Part shown: positions 1-7,320 of the stretch, one piece after another
How positions within the stretch are numbered: position 1 is the stretch's first letter
How the letters are laid out: each line of letters begins with the position of its first letter
Assembly (NCBI GenBank): GCA_030037065.1
Contig: JASHRW010000225.1
Span: 1 to 39,720 of the forward strand
Direction of reading: 5' to 3'
Origin: Xanthobacteraceae bacterium
Lineage (GTDB): Bacteria > Pseudomonadota > Alphaproteobacteria > Rhizobiales > Xanthobacteraceae
DNA: 39,720 nt
Notes under the pieces: model-generated
The model's input: only the letters and a program-made list of their open reading frames with translations
Database searches by the model: none
What the model was told of the DNA's origin: nothing
Position numbers and translations under genes: made by a program

Positions 1-368
1 ACGCCGATCGGCGCAAACGCTTTCAGCGGGTCGTAATCGAGCTTGTAGAGCGACGGCGCGATGGTCAGCGATCCGGCTTGGTTGAGGAGCAGCGTATAGC
101 CATCCGGATCGGCGCTGGCGGCGACGCGGCTGCCAACCGTGCCGGCGGCGCCGCCCGGCCGGTTATCGACAACAATGGTTTGCCCAAGCTTTGCGGACAG
201 GCCGCCCGCCAGAATGCGCGCGACAACGTCGGTTGGGCCGCCGGCTGGATACGGCACGATAAGGCGGATCGGCCGCGTCGGATAATCCTGCGCCCCAGCG
301 GCATTCGGCGGAACGCACAGCAATGCGGCGGCGAGCATCGCCAGAACAGAAAGTCTTCGACTGATCAT
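1..368 (-). CDS. TctC/Bug-family tripartite tricarboxylate transporter substrate-binding protein (N-terminal part)
   Basis: The reading frame opens with ATG at 368 on the minus strand and runs off the left edge, so only the first 122 residues are present. They begin with a signal peptide (basic MISRR, a hydrophobic Leu/Ala core, cleavage near AGAQ). The mature start DYPTRPIRLIVPYPAGGP is the typical opening of Bug/TctC periplasmic receptors, and the GGPTDVVAR ligand loop follows. The family captures carboxylates or other small organic acids in the periplasm, sometimes for TctAB permeases and often as orphan receptors. No tctA or tctB is visible. It diverges from trpG with a 157-base gap. The family call is firm; the ligand cannot be told. 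Confidence 0.85.
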   Translation of the reverse strand, partial: MISRRLSVLAMLAAALLCVPPNAAGAQDYPTRPIRLIVPYPAGGPTDVVARILAGGLSAKLGQTIVVDNRPGGAAGTVGSRVAASADPDGYTLLLNQAGSLTIAPSLYKLDYDPLKAFAPIG

Positions 369-525
369 GCTGCCGACTCCATCGTTTCGCGCCGGCGTTG
401 AAGCCTTGCCGACCGCCCACGGTCCAGAGCGGTAAATCTAGCGAGATCGCCAGCAATTTGGCCACCGCAGTCCGCCTTGACCCTCCCCCCTGCTCGCGTC
501 TAAGTGCGATACCCGGTGGATCGCT

Positions 526-1194
526 ATGCTCGTGCTTATCGACAATTATGACAGCTTTGCCTTCAACCTGGTGCACTATTTGGGTGAACTGGGCGCGGAG
601 GTTGAAGTGCACCGCAACGATAGAGTGACGAGCGCTGCGGTCATCGCCGCCGATCCCGACGCCATCGTGCTCTCGCCCGGTCCGTGCACGCCCAAGGAGG
701 CCGGCATCTGCCTCGACCTGATCGCGCGGGCTGCCGACAAAATTCCGATCCTCGGCGTCTGCCTCGGCCATCAGGCGATCGGCGATGCATTCGGCGGCAA
801 GGTCGTGCGCGCGCCGGCGCCGGTGCACGGAAAACTTTCGACAATCCGGCATCAAGGCGAAGGAATTTTTCGCGGCATCAACGCGCCATTTGGTGCAACG
901 CGCTATCATTCGCTGGTAGTCGAACGGGAAAGCCTGCCGCGCGAACTTACAATCACGGCAGACACCGAGGACGGCCTGGTTATGGGACTGGCGCACACGC
1001 GACTGCCGGTGCACGGCGTGCAGTTTCACCCGGAAAGCATCGCCTCCGAGCACGGTCACCTGATGCTGAAAAACTTTCTCGACATCGCCGCTTCCTGGAA
1101 TGCGGCAATCGGGCGGCGTGAGGCCCACGCGAATATTTCACAAACTGCGCAGCAGGCGAAAAGCACACAAAGAACACGGGCGCTGGTCAATTGA
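526..1194 (+). CDS. trpG: Anthranilate synthase component II, glutamine amidotransferase subunit
   Basis: This 222-residue class I glutamine amidotransferase supplies ammonia from glutamine to TrpE for anthranilate synthesis, the first step of the tryptophan branch. The start [11 protein letters not shown] is the family N-terminus. The nucleophile is C79 in GVCLGHQ and the catalytic pair is H168/E170 in QFHPES. The oxyanion-loop motif LSPGPCTP is near residues 49-56. It is a separate protein, not the TrpE-TrpG fusion found in several rhizobia; trpE is not in the window. The last ~30 residues, after the usual end at about residue 190, are polar and poorly conserved in appearance. It is first of five co-directional genes; trpD starts 10 bases after its stop. 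Confidence 0.95.
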   Translation: MLVLIDNYDSFAFNLVHYLGELGAEVEVHRNDRVTSAAVIAADPDAIVLSPGPCTPKEAGICLDLIARAADKIPILGVCLGHQAIGDAFGGKVVRAPAPVHGKLSTIRHQGEGIFRGINAPFGATRYHSLVVERESLPRELTITADTEDGLVMGLAHTRLPVHGVQFHPESIASEHGHLMLKNFLDIAASWNAAIGRREAHANISQTAQQAKSTQRTRALVN

Positions 1195-1204
1195 GGGGGA
1201 TACC

Positions 1205-2224
1205 GTGACCGACGCATTCAAGGGCCTCATCGCCAAGGTCGCGACGGGTGCCACGCTCAGCCGTGACGAAGCTGCCAATGCGTTTGGACAGATGATGTCC
1301 GGTGAGGCCACTCCCTCGCAAATGGGCGCGCTTTTGATGGCGCTGCGCGTGCGCGGCGAAACGATTGACGAGATTACCGGCGCGGTCACCGCGATGCGCG
1401 CCAAAATGCTGCGCGTCGCGGCGCCGCCGGACGCCATCGACGTGGTCGGCACCGGCGGTGACGCCTCCGGCTCGTTCAATATTTCCACCTGCGCGGCGTT
1501 GATCGTCGCCGGCGCCGGCGTTCCGGTCGCCAAGCACGGCAACCGCGCCCTGTCCTCACGCTCCGGCGCCGCCGACGTGCTCGCGGCGCTCGGCGTCGCC
1601 ATCGATCTCACGCCGGATAAGATCGCCCATTGCATCCGCGAGGCCGGAATCGGCTTCATGTTCGCGCCGGCCCATCATCCGGCGACCAAGAACGTCAATC
1701 CGACGCGCGTCGAACTCGGCACGCGCACGATTTTCAATCTGCTTGGTCCGTTGTCCAATCCGGCTGGGGTGCGCCGGCAAATGGTCGGCGTATTTTCCCG
1801 GCAATGGACAGAGCCGCTGGCGCAGGTGCTGAAGAATCTTGGTACCGAGAGCGCCTGGGTCGTGCACGGCTCCGACGGCCTCGATGAGATCACGACAGCG
1901 GGCTCGACCAGCGTCACGGCGCTGGAGAACGGTGCGATCCGTAGCTTTGAGATTTCGCCCGAAGAGATCGGCCTGCCCCGGGTGAAGCCGGAGCATTTAC
2001 GCGGCGGCGACGCGGCGTTGAACGCGCGCGCCGTGGAAGATGTGCTTGAAGGCAAGCCGAGTCCGTTCCGCGACGTGGCGCTGTTCAATGCCGCCGCCGC
2101 GCTGGTGGTTGCCGGCAAGGCCAAGGATCTCAAGACCGGCTTGCATCTTGCCGTCCAGTCGCTCGATTCCGGAGAGGCGGAAGGCCGGCTCGACCGGCTG
2201 ATCGTGGTGTCGAACGATGGCTGA
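1205..2224 (+). CDS. trpD: Anthranilate phosphoribosyltransferase
   Basis: The enzyme joins anthranilate to PRPP to give phosphoribosyl-anthranilate. The frame is open from 1100, but GTG at 1205 was chosen because AGGGGGA lies 4 bases before it and it begins just after the trpG stop. This gives 339 residues, the normal family length. The PRPP-binding GTGGD is at about 82-86 and KHGNR at 110-114. A conserved stretch with [14 protein letters not shown] follows in the second domain. It overlaps trpC by 8 bases, which suggests translational coupling. Confidence 0.95.
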   Translation: MTDAFKGLIAKVATGATLSRDEAANAFGQMMSGEATPSQMGALLMALRVRGETIDEITGAVTAMRAKMLRVAAPPDAIDVVGTGGDASGSFNISTCAALIVAGAGVPVAKHGNRALSSRSGAADVLAALGVAIDLTPDKIAHCIREAGIGFMFAPAHHPATKNVNPTRVELGTRTIFNLLGPLSNPAGVRRQMVGVFSRQWTEPLAQVLKNLGTESAWVVHGSDGLDEITTAGSTSVTALENGAIRSFEISPEEIGLPRVKPEHLRGGDAALNARAVEDVLEGKPSPFRDVALFNAAAALVVAGKAKDLKTGLHLAVQSLDSGEAEGRLDRLIVVSNDG

Positions 2225-3068
2225 TATCCTCGCCACGATCTCGGCCTATAAGCGCGAGGAGATCGCCGCGGCCAAGCGCAAATACCCGCTCGCCACGGTC
2301 GAGCGCGCGGCGAAGTCGGCGCCTGAACCGCGCGGCTTTTTACGCGCCATCGAACGGCGGATTGCGGCGGGAGAATTCGCGCTCATTGCCGAGATCAAAA
2401 AGGCGAGTCCCTCAAAGGGATTGATCCGCGAAGAATTCGATCCGCCGGCGCTCGCGGCGGCCTACGCGGCGGGCGGCGCGACCTGTCTCTCGGTATTGAC
2501 CGACGCGCCATCATTCCAGGGCAGCCTCGATCATATGCGTCAGGCGCGCGCCGCAGCCGGGCTCCCGGTGCTGCGCAAGGATTTCATGTACGACACGTAC
2601 CAAGTAGCGGAGGCGCGCGCGGCCGGCGCCGATTGCATCCTCATCATCATGGCGGCAATTGACGATCCATGCGCGACCGAGCTGGAAATGGTAGCCTTCG
2701 CCCTCGGCATGGATGCGCTCGTCGAGGTCCATGACGAGGAGGAGCTTGCGCGGGCGTTGCGGCTCAAATCGCGGCTGATCGGCATCAACAACCGCAACCT
2801 GAAAACCTTTGAGACGACGCTTTCGACTTGCGAGCGGCTGGCGCGGTTGGTGCCGGCCGGCCACCTCATCGTCGGCGAAAGCGGCATTTTTGCCGCCGAC
2901 GATCTCGCGCGTCTTGAACGCGCGGGTATCTCGGCTTTCCTCGTCGGCGAAAGTCTGATGCGGCAGGACGATGTGGCGGCAGCGACAAGCGCCTTGCTTT
3001 CGCGTAATTCCCCCACCCTTCCCTCTCCCGCTTGCGGGGGAGGGTTAGGGAGGGGGCTGGCGCGGTGA
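2217..3068 (+). CDS. trpC: Indole-3-glycerol phosphate synthase
   Basis: This single-domain TIM barrel converts carboxyphenylamino-deoxyribulose phosphate to indole-3-glycerol phosphate. Visible motifs are [10 protein letters not shown] near residue 60 (catalytic Lys), VLRKDF (second Lys), [18 protein letters not shown] and VGESGI at the phosphate site. No TrpF domain is fused. The protein is 283 residues. The last ~20 after the normal helical end (SALLS) are encoded by a palindromic repeat at 3009-3056, giving a Gly/Pro-rich tail unlike the rest. It overlaps trpD by 8 bases, and its TGA overlaps the moaC GTG. Confidence 0.95.
   Translation: MADILATISAYKREEIAAAKRKYPLATVERAAKSAPEPRGFLRAIERRIAAGEFALIAEIKKASPSKGLIREEFDPPALAAAYAAGGATCLSVLTDAPSFQGSLDHMRQARAAAGLPVLRKDFMYDTYQVAEARAAGADCILIIMAAIDDPCATELEMVAFALGMDALVEVHDEEELARALRLKSRLIGINNRNLKTFETTLSTCERLARLVPAGHLIVGESGIFAADDLARLERAGISAFLVGESLMRQDDVAAATSALLSRNSPTLPSPACGGGLGRGLAR
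3009..3056. repeat. Palindromic C/G-rich repeat at the end of trpC
   Basis: A C-rich left half (CCCTCTCCCGC) and a G-rich right half (GCGGGGGAGGG) meet at a TT centre and can form a long hairpin. Short palindromes of this look, with runs of CCCTCTCC/GGAGAGGG around CGCTTGCGG, are common intergenic elements in Bradyrhizobium-type genomes. Here the element lies inside the coding frame of trpC, and its right half (GGAGGGGG at 3049-3056) sits 8 bases before the moaC GTG as a Shine-Dalgarno sequence. Confidence 0.7.
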
Positions 3069-3568
3069 CCGCATTGTCGCGGCGTACCCCCAAGCTTTCA
3101 CACTTAAGTGGCGGCGGCGAAGCCCGCATGGTGGATGTTTCGGCAAAGCCGGTCAGCGAGCGCGTAGCCGTCGCCGAAGGATATGTGCGCATGCAGCCTG
3201 CTACGCTCGACATCGTGCGCAGCGGCGACGCCAAGAAGGGCGACGTGCTTGGCGCCGCCCGCATTGCCGGTATCATGGCGGCCAAGCGTACCCATGAATT
3301 GATTCCGCTGTGCCATCCGCTGGCGCTCACGCAAGTCGAGGTGGATGTCGCGCCGGACGCCAGGCTGCCGGGCGTGCGCGTCAAGGCGCGGGTGAAGGTT
3401 GCCGGCAAAACCGGAGTCGAGATGGAGGCGCTGACTGCCGTGTCGGTCGCCTGCCTTACCATCTATGACATGGTCAAGGCGGTGGAGCGCGGCATGCGTA
3501 TCGAGGGTATCCGTTTGGTCGAAAAAAGCGGCGGCAAGAGCGGCCGTTTTCGCGCGGGGGTCTCATAA
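3065..3568 (+). CDS. moaC: Cyclic pyranopterin monophosphate synthase
   Basis: MoaC turns 3',8-cyclo-7,8-dihydro-GTP, made by MoaA, into cyclic pyranopterin monophosphate in molybdenum cofactor synthesis. The frame is open from 3032, but GTG at 3065 is preferred. It overlaps the trpC stop as GTGA, has GGAGGGGG 8 bases upstream, and gives 167 residues, close to the family's ~160. Motifs are the N-terminal [11 protein letters not shown], the active-site loop [11 protein letters not shown] (about 79-89), [11 protein letters not shown] and [11 protein letters not shown]. The first ~10 residues (TALSRRTPK) are not conserved in appearance. Linkage of moaC and moeA to trp genes is common in Hyphomicrobiales. 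Confidence 0.94.
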   Translation: MTALSRRTPKLSHLSGGGEARMVDVSAKPVSERVAVAEGYVRMQPATLDIVRSGDAKKGDVLGAARIAGIMAAKRTHELIPLCHPLALTQVEVDVAPDARLPGVRVKARVKVAGKTGVEMEALTAVSVACLTIYDMVKAVERGMRIEGIRLVEKSGGKSGRFRAGVS

Positions 3569-3571
3569 CAC

Positions 3572-3675
3572 CGTCATTCCGGAGCGCGGGCTTGCCCGCG
3601 AGCCCGGAATCCATAATCACTGTCAGTGGATATGGATTCCGGACAGCCTCGCTTCGCTCGGCTTCCGGAATGACG
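3572..3675. repeat. Long inverted repeat of the CGTCATTCCGG...CCGGAATGACG type between moaC and moeA
   Basis: The left arm starts CGTCATTCCGGAGCGCGGG and continues to GGAATCCATA. The right arm mirrors it from TATGGATTCCGG to CCGGAATGACG, around a short TGTCAGTGGA centre. Each arm also holds its own smaller hairpin (CGGGCTTGCCCG; CGCTTCGCTCG). This is the standard architecture of REP/BIME-like intergenic elements in bradyrhizobial genomes. It fills almost all the gap between the two genes and reaches to within ~20 bases of the likely moeA start. Confidence 0.85.
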
Positions 3676-3696
3676 AAGCAAGTGTGGGTATTAGCC

Positions 3697-4905
3697 GTGG
3701 CGTTGCTATCCGTTGCCGAAGCCCTCGAACGCGTGTTGGCGCAAGCCGCCCCCCTGCCGGCCGAAGAAGTGCCGCTCGTTGAAGCGGATGGCCGCGTGCT
3801 CGCCTACGATTTGAAGGCACGCCGCACCCAGCCGCCTGCCGATGTCTCAGCCATGGACGGCTACGCGGTACGCGCCGCTGATTTCGCCGCTGCGCCGGTG
3901 CGTCTGAAAGTCATCGGCGAAGTTGCCGCTGGCCGGCCGTTCGCCGCTGCGATCGGTCCCGGCGAAACGGCGCGCATTTTTACCGGCGGCGTGCTGCCGT
4001 CCGGCGCCGACGCGGTGGTGGTCCAGGAACTGGCCAGACGCGACGGCGACTACGTCGTCATGGAGAAATCGACGAGCAAAGGCCGCAACGTCCGCCCGCA
4101 GGGCCTGGACTTCCGCGCGGGCGACACCTTGTTCGCCAAGGGCCATCGGCTGAACGCCCGCGACCTGCAGCTCGCCGCCGGGATGAATCACCCGCTCGTT
4201 CCGGTGCATCGCCGGCCGAAGGTCGCGCTGTTTGCCACCGGCGACGAACTGGTGCCGCCCGGCACGGAGCCGGGGCCGGGCCAGATCGTCTATTCGAACG
4301 GTTTCGCGCTCGCCGCGCTGATCCGCGAGGAGGGCGCCGAAGTTGTCGACCTCGGCGTGGTCGGCGACAAACTCGAGGCGACTATCGCGGCGATCCGCGA
4401 TGCGCGCGCTGTCGGCGCCGATGTCCTGGTGACCACGGGTGGTGCTTCTGTCGGCGAATACGATTTTATCAATCGGGCCTTTGCGGCCGAGGGCGCAGCA
4501 CTGTCGTTCTGGAAAATCGCCATGCGACCCGGCCGGCCGCTGATGCACGGAAGGCGGGGCGGCATGCACATGCTCGGCCTGCCCGGCAATCCGGTGTCAT
4601 CTTACGTCTGTGCGTTCCTGTTTCTGGTGCCGCTGATCCGCCGGCTCTGCGGACGCAGCGATTTGGCCGCGCCGACCGAGTCTGCCGTACTCGGCTGCGA
4701 TCTCGCAGAAAACGACGAGCGCGCCGACTATTTGCGCGCGACGTTAAGCGACAGCCCGAACGGGCCCGTCGCGACGCCGTTTCCTACCCAGGACAGTTCG
4801 ATGATGGCGCCGCTCGCCAAGGCGGATTGTTTGCTGATCCGCGCGCCGCACGCGCCGCCGGCCAAGGCCGGCAGCCGCTGCGAAATTGTAAGACTTCCTC
4901 GCTAA
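3697..4905 (+). CDS. moeA: Molybdopterin molybdenumtransferase
   Basis: MoeA inserts molybdate into adenylylated molybdopterin in the last step of molybdenum cofactor synthesis. The frame is open from 3592, but that part is the palindromic repeat. Family proteins open with a short Ala-Leu-Leu-x-Val-Ala-Glu-Ala run, so GTG at 3697 is preferred, with GTGGG about 8 bases upstream. ATG at 3670, inside the repeat, is the alternative. This gives 402 residues, the usual length. Motifs are PPADVSAMDGYAVRAAD near 45-60, TGGASVGEYDF in the MogA-like domain, MRPGRPLMHG, and GLPGNPVSSYV. The C-terminal domain IV ends normally. Confidence 0.93.
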   Translation: MALLSVAEALERVLAQAAPLPAEEVPLVEADGRVLAYDLKARRTQPPADVSAMDGYAVRAADFAAAPVRLKVIGEVAAGRPFAAAIGPGETARIFTGGVLPSGADAVVVQELARRDGDYVVMEKSTSKGRNVRPQGLDFRAGDTLFAKGHRLNARDLQLAAGMNHPLVPVHRRPKVALFATGDELVPPGTEPGPGQIVYSNGFALAALIREEGAEVVDLGVVGDKLEATIAAIRDARAVGADVLVTTGGASVGEYDFINRAFAAEGAALSFWKIAMRPGRPLMHGRRGGMHMLGLPGNPVSSYVCAFLFLVPLIRRLCGRSDLAAPTESAVLGCDLAENDERADYLRATLSDSPNGPVATPFPTQDSSMMAPLAKADCLLIRAPHAPPAKAGSRCEIVRLPR

Positions 4906-4931
4906 GTTACGCTTCACATCACGACAAGGAA

Positions 4932-4958
4932 AAAGCCCAGGGCACGACCCCGGGCTTT
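4932..4958. terminator. Bidirectional rho-independent terminator
   Basis: AAAGCCCAGGG pairs with CCCCGGGCTTT across a CACGA loop, giving an 11-base stem with one A-C mismatch and A/T at its base. It lies 26 bases after moeA and 26 bases after the convergent outer membrane protein gene, so it can end transcripts from both sides. Confidence 0.8.
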
Positions 4959-4984
4959 GGTACTTCTTCGCGGTTCAAGCGAAT

Positions 4985-5752
4985 TCACTGCGTCCAGTTG
5001 AAGCGCCAGACCAGCGAGGAGGTAATTGTCTGCTCGTATTTCGTCGAGTTCAGGTTGAGCGCGCCCAAACCCGCAAAGCCAGTAAGTGTAATTGGAAGCG
5101 TCGCCGAGTTGTAGCTCGAATACCGATATTCGTTGCGCCAGAACAGGCCGTGGATTGGGAGCCACGCGAAATTGAGTGCGTACTCGGTGCCGCCGCCGAG
5201 AAACCAGCCGCGGTAGGTGTTGGCTGGGATTGTGCCGGTAACCGGTGCCCCTACTATGCTGGTGAACGACACTCCATCAAAACGCGCCTGGGTATAACCG
5301 CCGTCGGTGTAAGCAAGCAGTGTCGGGGTAACCAGATAACCAAGCCGCCCGCCCGCGGCCCAAGAGCCGGGTTGCTTTTCGTTGCCGGTGGATCCTATGC
5401 TCCCAATGTCATTCCAGCCATGAATATTCTCGAAATCGTAATCGGCGAAGGCACCGACGACCCAGTTCGAGAATCCACCGCCGAGCTGATAGTCGCAACC
5501 ACCGCCGACCCTACCGAGCCAGCCGCGGCCCCCGTCGGTCACCGTCCCCGTGGTAATGCCGATGGCCGCGCCTGAAAGGTTCTCATCCTGGTTGTACATG
5601 CCGTAGCCGACGCCAGCGTCGAGATAACAGCCGGTCCAGCTATACGTCGGCGGCGCGGGCGGCGCCTTGTAGGGCATTTGCATATCTGCCGCGAGGGCAG
5701 AGCCAGTGGTCAAGGCGAGAGCGGCAGCGGAAGCAATCAATAGGTTTTTCAT
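4985..5752 (-). CDS. Omp25/31-like outer membrane beta-barrel protein
   Basis: The frame is open from 5830, but the real start is ATG at 5752. It gives a clean signal peptide (MKNLLIASAAALALTTGSALA, cleaved before ADM) with GGGGA about 6 bases upstream. The 255-residue product has YKAPPAPPTYSWTGCYLDAG at the mature N-terminus, typical of the rhizobial/Brucella Omp25-Omp31 family. Alternating aromatic/glycine strands follow (GWLGRVGGGCDYQ, GGRLGYLV, FLGGGTEYAL), and it ends in FNWTQ; a terminal aromatic is usual but here sits three residues from the end. Family members are abundant small barrels that help outer membrane integrity. A specific role cannot be given. Confidence 0.85.
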   Translation of the reverse strand: MKNLLIASAAALALTTGSALAADMQMPYKAPPAPPTYSWTGCYLDAGVGYGMYNQDENLSGAAIGITTGTVTDGGRGWLGRVGGGCDYQLGGGFSNWVVGAFADYDFENIHGWNDIGSIGSTGNEKQPGSWAAGGRLGYLVTPTLLAYTDGGYTQARFDGVSFTSIVGAPVTGTIPANTYRGWFLGGGTEYALNFAWLPIHGLFWRNEYRYSSYNSATLPITLTGFAGLGALNLNSTKYEQTITSSLVWRFNWTQ

Positions 5753-6039
5753 GTCGCATCCCCATGGGTAATTGCAAATCAGCCGACACCATAACGCAAG
5801 ACGAGCAAAAGTACTGTCGCCGAGCTGCAACAGCGGCGGGAATTCGCCGGGCCGTCCACATGCTTAGAGCGGCAAGCGGATACCGAATCGGCCGGGAATA
5901 GGAGCACACGCGGCCGGCAAATTGAGCCGTCGGCTGCCCCATGACGGCAGGTCTTTGCCGCAAATGCCGGTTAAATCGCAGAGTTAAGCCCCTCTTCCAC
6001 ACGGGCATCGACTTCTTCACTTCAAATTAAACGCTTGCG
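5753..6039. other. Intergenic region between omp and lexA
   Basis: A 287-base stretch without a convincing gene, holding the divergent promoters of the outer membrane protein and lexA. The open frames across it lack a plausible start or family signature. It becomes AT-rich towards 6020-6039 (TTCAAATTAAACG) just before the SOS box. Confidence 0.6.
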
Positions 6040-6054
6040 GAACACATATGGAAC
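6040..6054 (+). promoter_or_regulatory. LexA (SOS) box
   Basis: GAAC-ACATATG-GAAC is a perfect match to the direct-repeat GAAC-N7-GAAC operator of alphaproteobacterial LexA. It lies 71 bases before the lexA ATG, as expected for autoregulation. A second, imperfect repeat in the other orientation, GTTC-N7-GTTT, occupies 6066-6080. Confidence 0.88.
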
Positions 6055-6065
6055 GGATAGTGTCC

Positions 6066-6080
6066 GTTCATGATTTGTTT
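6066..6080 (+). promoter_or_regulatory. Possible second, degenerate LexA box
   Basis: GTTC-ATGATTT-GTTT matches the complement form GTTC-N7-GTTC in seven of eight fixed positions. It begins 11 bases after the perfect box and could allow cooperative binding of two LexA dimers. A single match with one mismatch may be chance. Confidence 0.4.
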
Positions 6081-6125
6081 CGACTCGCAGGCGAACGCCG
6101 GCGGGTTCCAGCAGAGGGAGCGCCG

Positions 6126-6827
6126 ATGCTCACGCGCAAGCAAGCCGAGCTGTTGCGATTTATCCACGAGCGCCTCAAGGAGGCGGGCGTTCCCCCCTCG
6201 TTCGACGAGATGAAGGACGCGCTCGACCTGCGCTCCAAGTCGGGCATTCACCGGCTCATCACTGCTCTTGAGGAGCGCGGCTTTATCCGCCGGCTGCCGA
6301 ACCGGGCGCGCGCCATCGAGGTGATCAAGCTTCCGGAATCGGTGGCGCACGGCATGGGCTTTGGCCGCGCCCGCGGTTTCACGCCGAGCGTGATCGAAGG
6401 CAACCTCGGCCGCGTGCGCACGGCTTCCGAGGACGAAGGCGGCCGGCCGGTCGCAGTGCCGGTGATGGGCCGCATCGCCGCCGGCACGCCGATCGAGGCG
6501 ATTCAGACCCGCAGCCATACCATCAACATGCCGCCGGACCTTTTGAGCACGGGCGAGCATTTCGCCCTCGAAGTGCGCGGCGATTCGATGATCGAAGCGG
6601 GGATCCTGGACGGTGATATCGCGCTGCTCAAGCGCACCGACGCCGCCGACACCGGCGACATCGTCGTGGCGCTGATCGACGACGAGGAAGCCACGCTCAA
6701 GCGCTTCCGCCGCCGCGGCGCCTCGATCGCGCTCGAGCCCGCCAACACCGCCTACGAGGTGCGTATTCTGCCGCCAAACCGGGTGCGCATTCAGGGCAAA
6801 TTGGTAGGATTGTTCCGGCGGTATTAG
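6126..6827 (+). CDS. lexA: SOS response repressor and autoprotease LexA
   Basis: LexA represses DNA-damage genes and cleaves itself when RecA is activated. ATG at 6126 was chosen because GAGGGAG lies 6 bases before it and the protein then starts [10 protein letters not shown], the family N-terminus. The earlier in-frame ATG at 6048 lies inside the operator. The 233-residue product has a winged helix at about 1-65 with recognition region [17 protein letters not shown]. The cleavage site A119-G120 is in GRIAAGTP. The catalytic serine is S154 ([10 protein letters not shown]) and the lysine is K192 (EATLKRF). The ~40-residue linker before the cleavage site is longer than in E. coli, which is normal for this class. 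Confidence 0.96.
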   Translation: MLTRKQAELLRFIHERLKEAGVPPSFDEMKDALDLRSKSGIHRLITALEERGFIRRLPNRARAIEVIKLPESVAHGMGFGRARGFTPSVIEGNLGRVRTASEDEGGRPVAVPVMGRIAAGTPIEAIQTRSHTINMPPDLLSTGEHFALEVRGDSMIEAGILDGDIALLKRTDAADTGDIVVALIDDEEATLKRFRRRGASIALEPANTAYEVRILPPNRVRIQGKLVGLFRRY

Positions 6828-6847
6828 GCGGCCCGTCGCGGCGGCTT

Positions 6848-7054
6848 CTATTGCAGGCCCAAAGCCTGGCCGTCGGCGGCTTGGCCGTCTGCGGTCCGGC
6901 CCTCTAGATAGGCGATAGCGAGCTGTAACAGTCTGGCGCTGGTTTCGTTGAGCGCGGACACATCTGTTACGGCATATTTGAGATACGCGACGATTAGCTG
7001 GCGGTTCGGCGTGCGCGCATCATCGCACCTTAGCTCTCTTATTGCGGTACTCAT
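6848..7054 (-). CDS. Small helical protein of unknown function, end of the luxI-P450 operon
   Basis: A 68-residue protein with a strong ribosome binding site (GAGGGGGG about 4 bases before ATG at 7054), which makes it likely to be real. Residues ~19-50 form a Leu/Ala-rich amphipathic helix pattern (LIVAYLKYAV and SARLLQLAIAYLE). The tail is a short repeat, ADGQ twice. It lacks a signal peptide, Cys or metal motif. It lies 26 bases after the preceding 79-residue gene and probably shares its transcript. The helical part resembles the core of that neighbour (QxxVAxL then an SA-LxxLA stretch), so the two may be distant paralogues. No function is recognised. It ends 20 bases from convergent lexA. 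Confidence 0.65.
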   Translation of the reverse strand: MSTAIRELRCDDARTPNRQLIVAYLKYAVTDVSALNETSARLLQLAIAYLEGRTADGQAADGQALGLQ

Positions 7055-7080
7055 CTGCCCCCCTCGTTCGTGTTCATTGC

Positions 7081-7320
7081 TTAGCTGCGTTCTTGATCCG
7101 GCTTGCGATTCTCCTCGGCTGCGTGCTCCGCCTGCGCGGTGTGCTCGGCCGCCAGTCTCATCAAGGCGGAAGCAGTATCCGGGTCGCGAGTCGTCTGTGC
7201 CAACCGAGTCAGGATTGCCACCAGCCGCTGATGATATTCCGTAGTTGATGACACGCCGGCCAATCTCACTTTTGTTTCCTCGCGATTTTGTTCATGGCCA
7301 CGTCCGCTGCATTCCTTCAC
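7081..7320 (-). CDS. Small helical protein of unknown function, translationally coupled to the P450
   Basis: GTG at 7320 overlaps the P450 stop as GTGA and has AGAGAGG 4 bases upstream, inside the P450 gene. The open frame continues further upstream (to 7377), but that part only shadows the P450. The product is 79 residues, polar and charged at both ends. Its helical core has the pattern TTRDPDTASALMRLAAEHTA, which resembles small Hyphomicrobiales proteins with a DP-x5-LLxLAxxYxxxA motif; that is memory of a pattern, not a search. No catalytic residue, membrane segment or export signal is seen. Its tight coupling implies it is made together with the P450. Confidence 0.68.
   Translation of the reverse strand: MKECSGRGHEQNREETKVRLAGVSSTTEYHQRLVAILTRLAQTTRDPDTASALMRLAAEHTAQAEHAAEENRKPDQERS

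Noticed and set aside
163-1128. Open frame of 321 codons opposite trpG and over the TctC start
   Set aside because: trpG is secure on the plus strand and the TctC N-terminus uses another frame, so this is a shadow.
3592-3696. Upstream ATG at 3592 as the moeA start
   Set aside because: It would translate the palindromic repeat into the protein. The added residues do not match the MoeA N-terminus.
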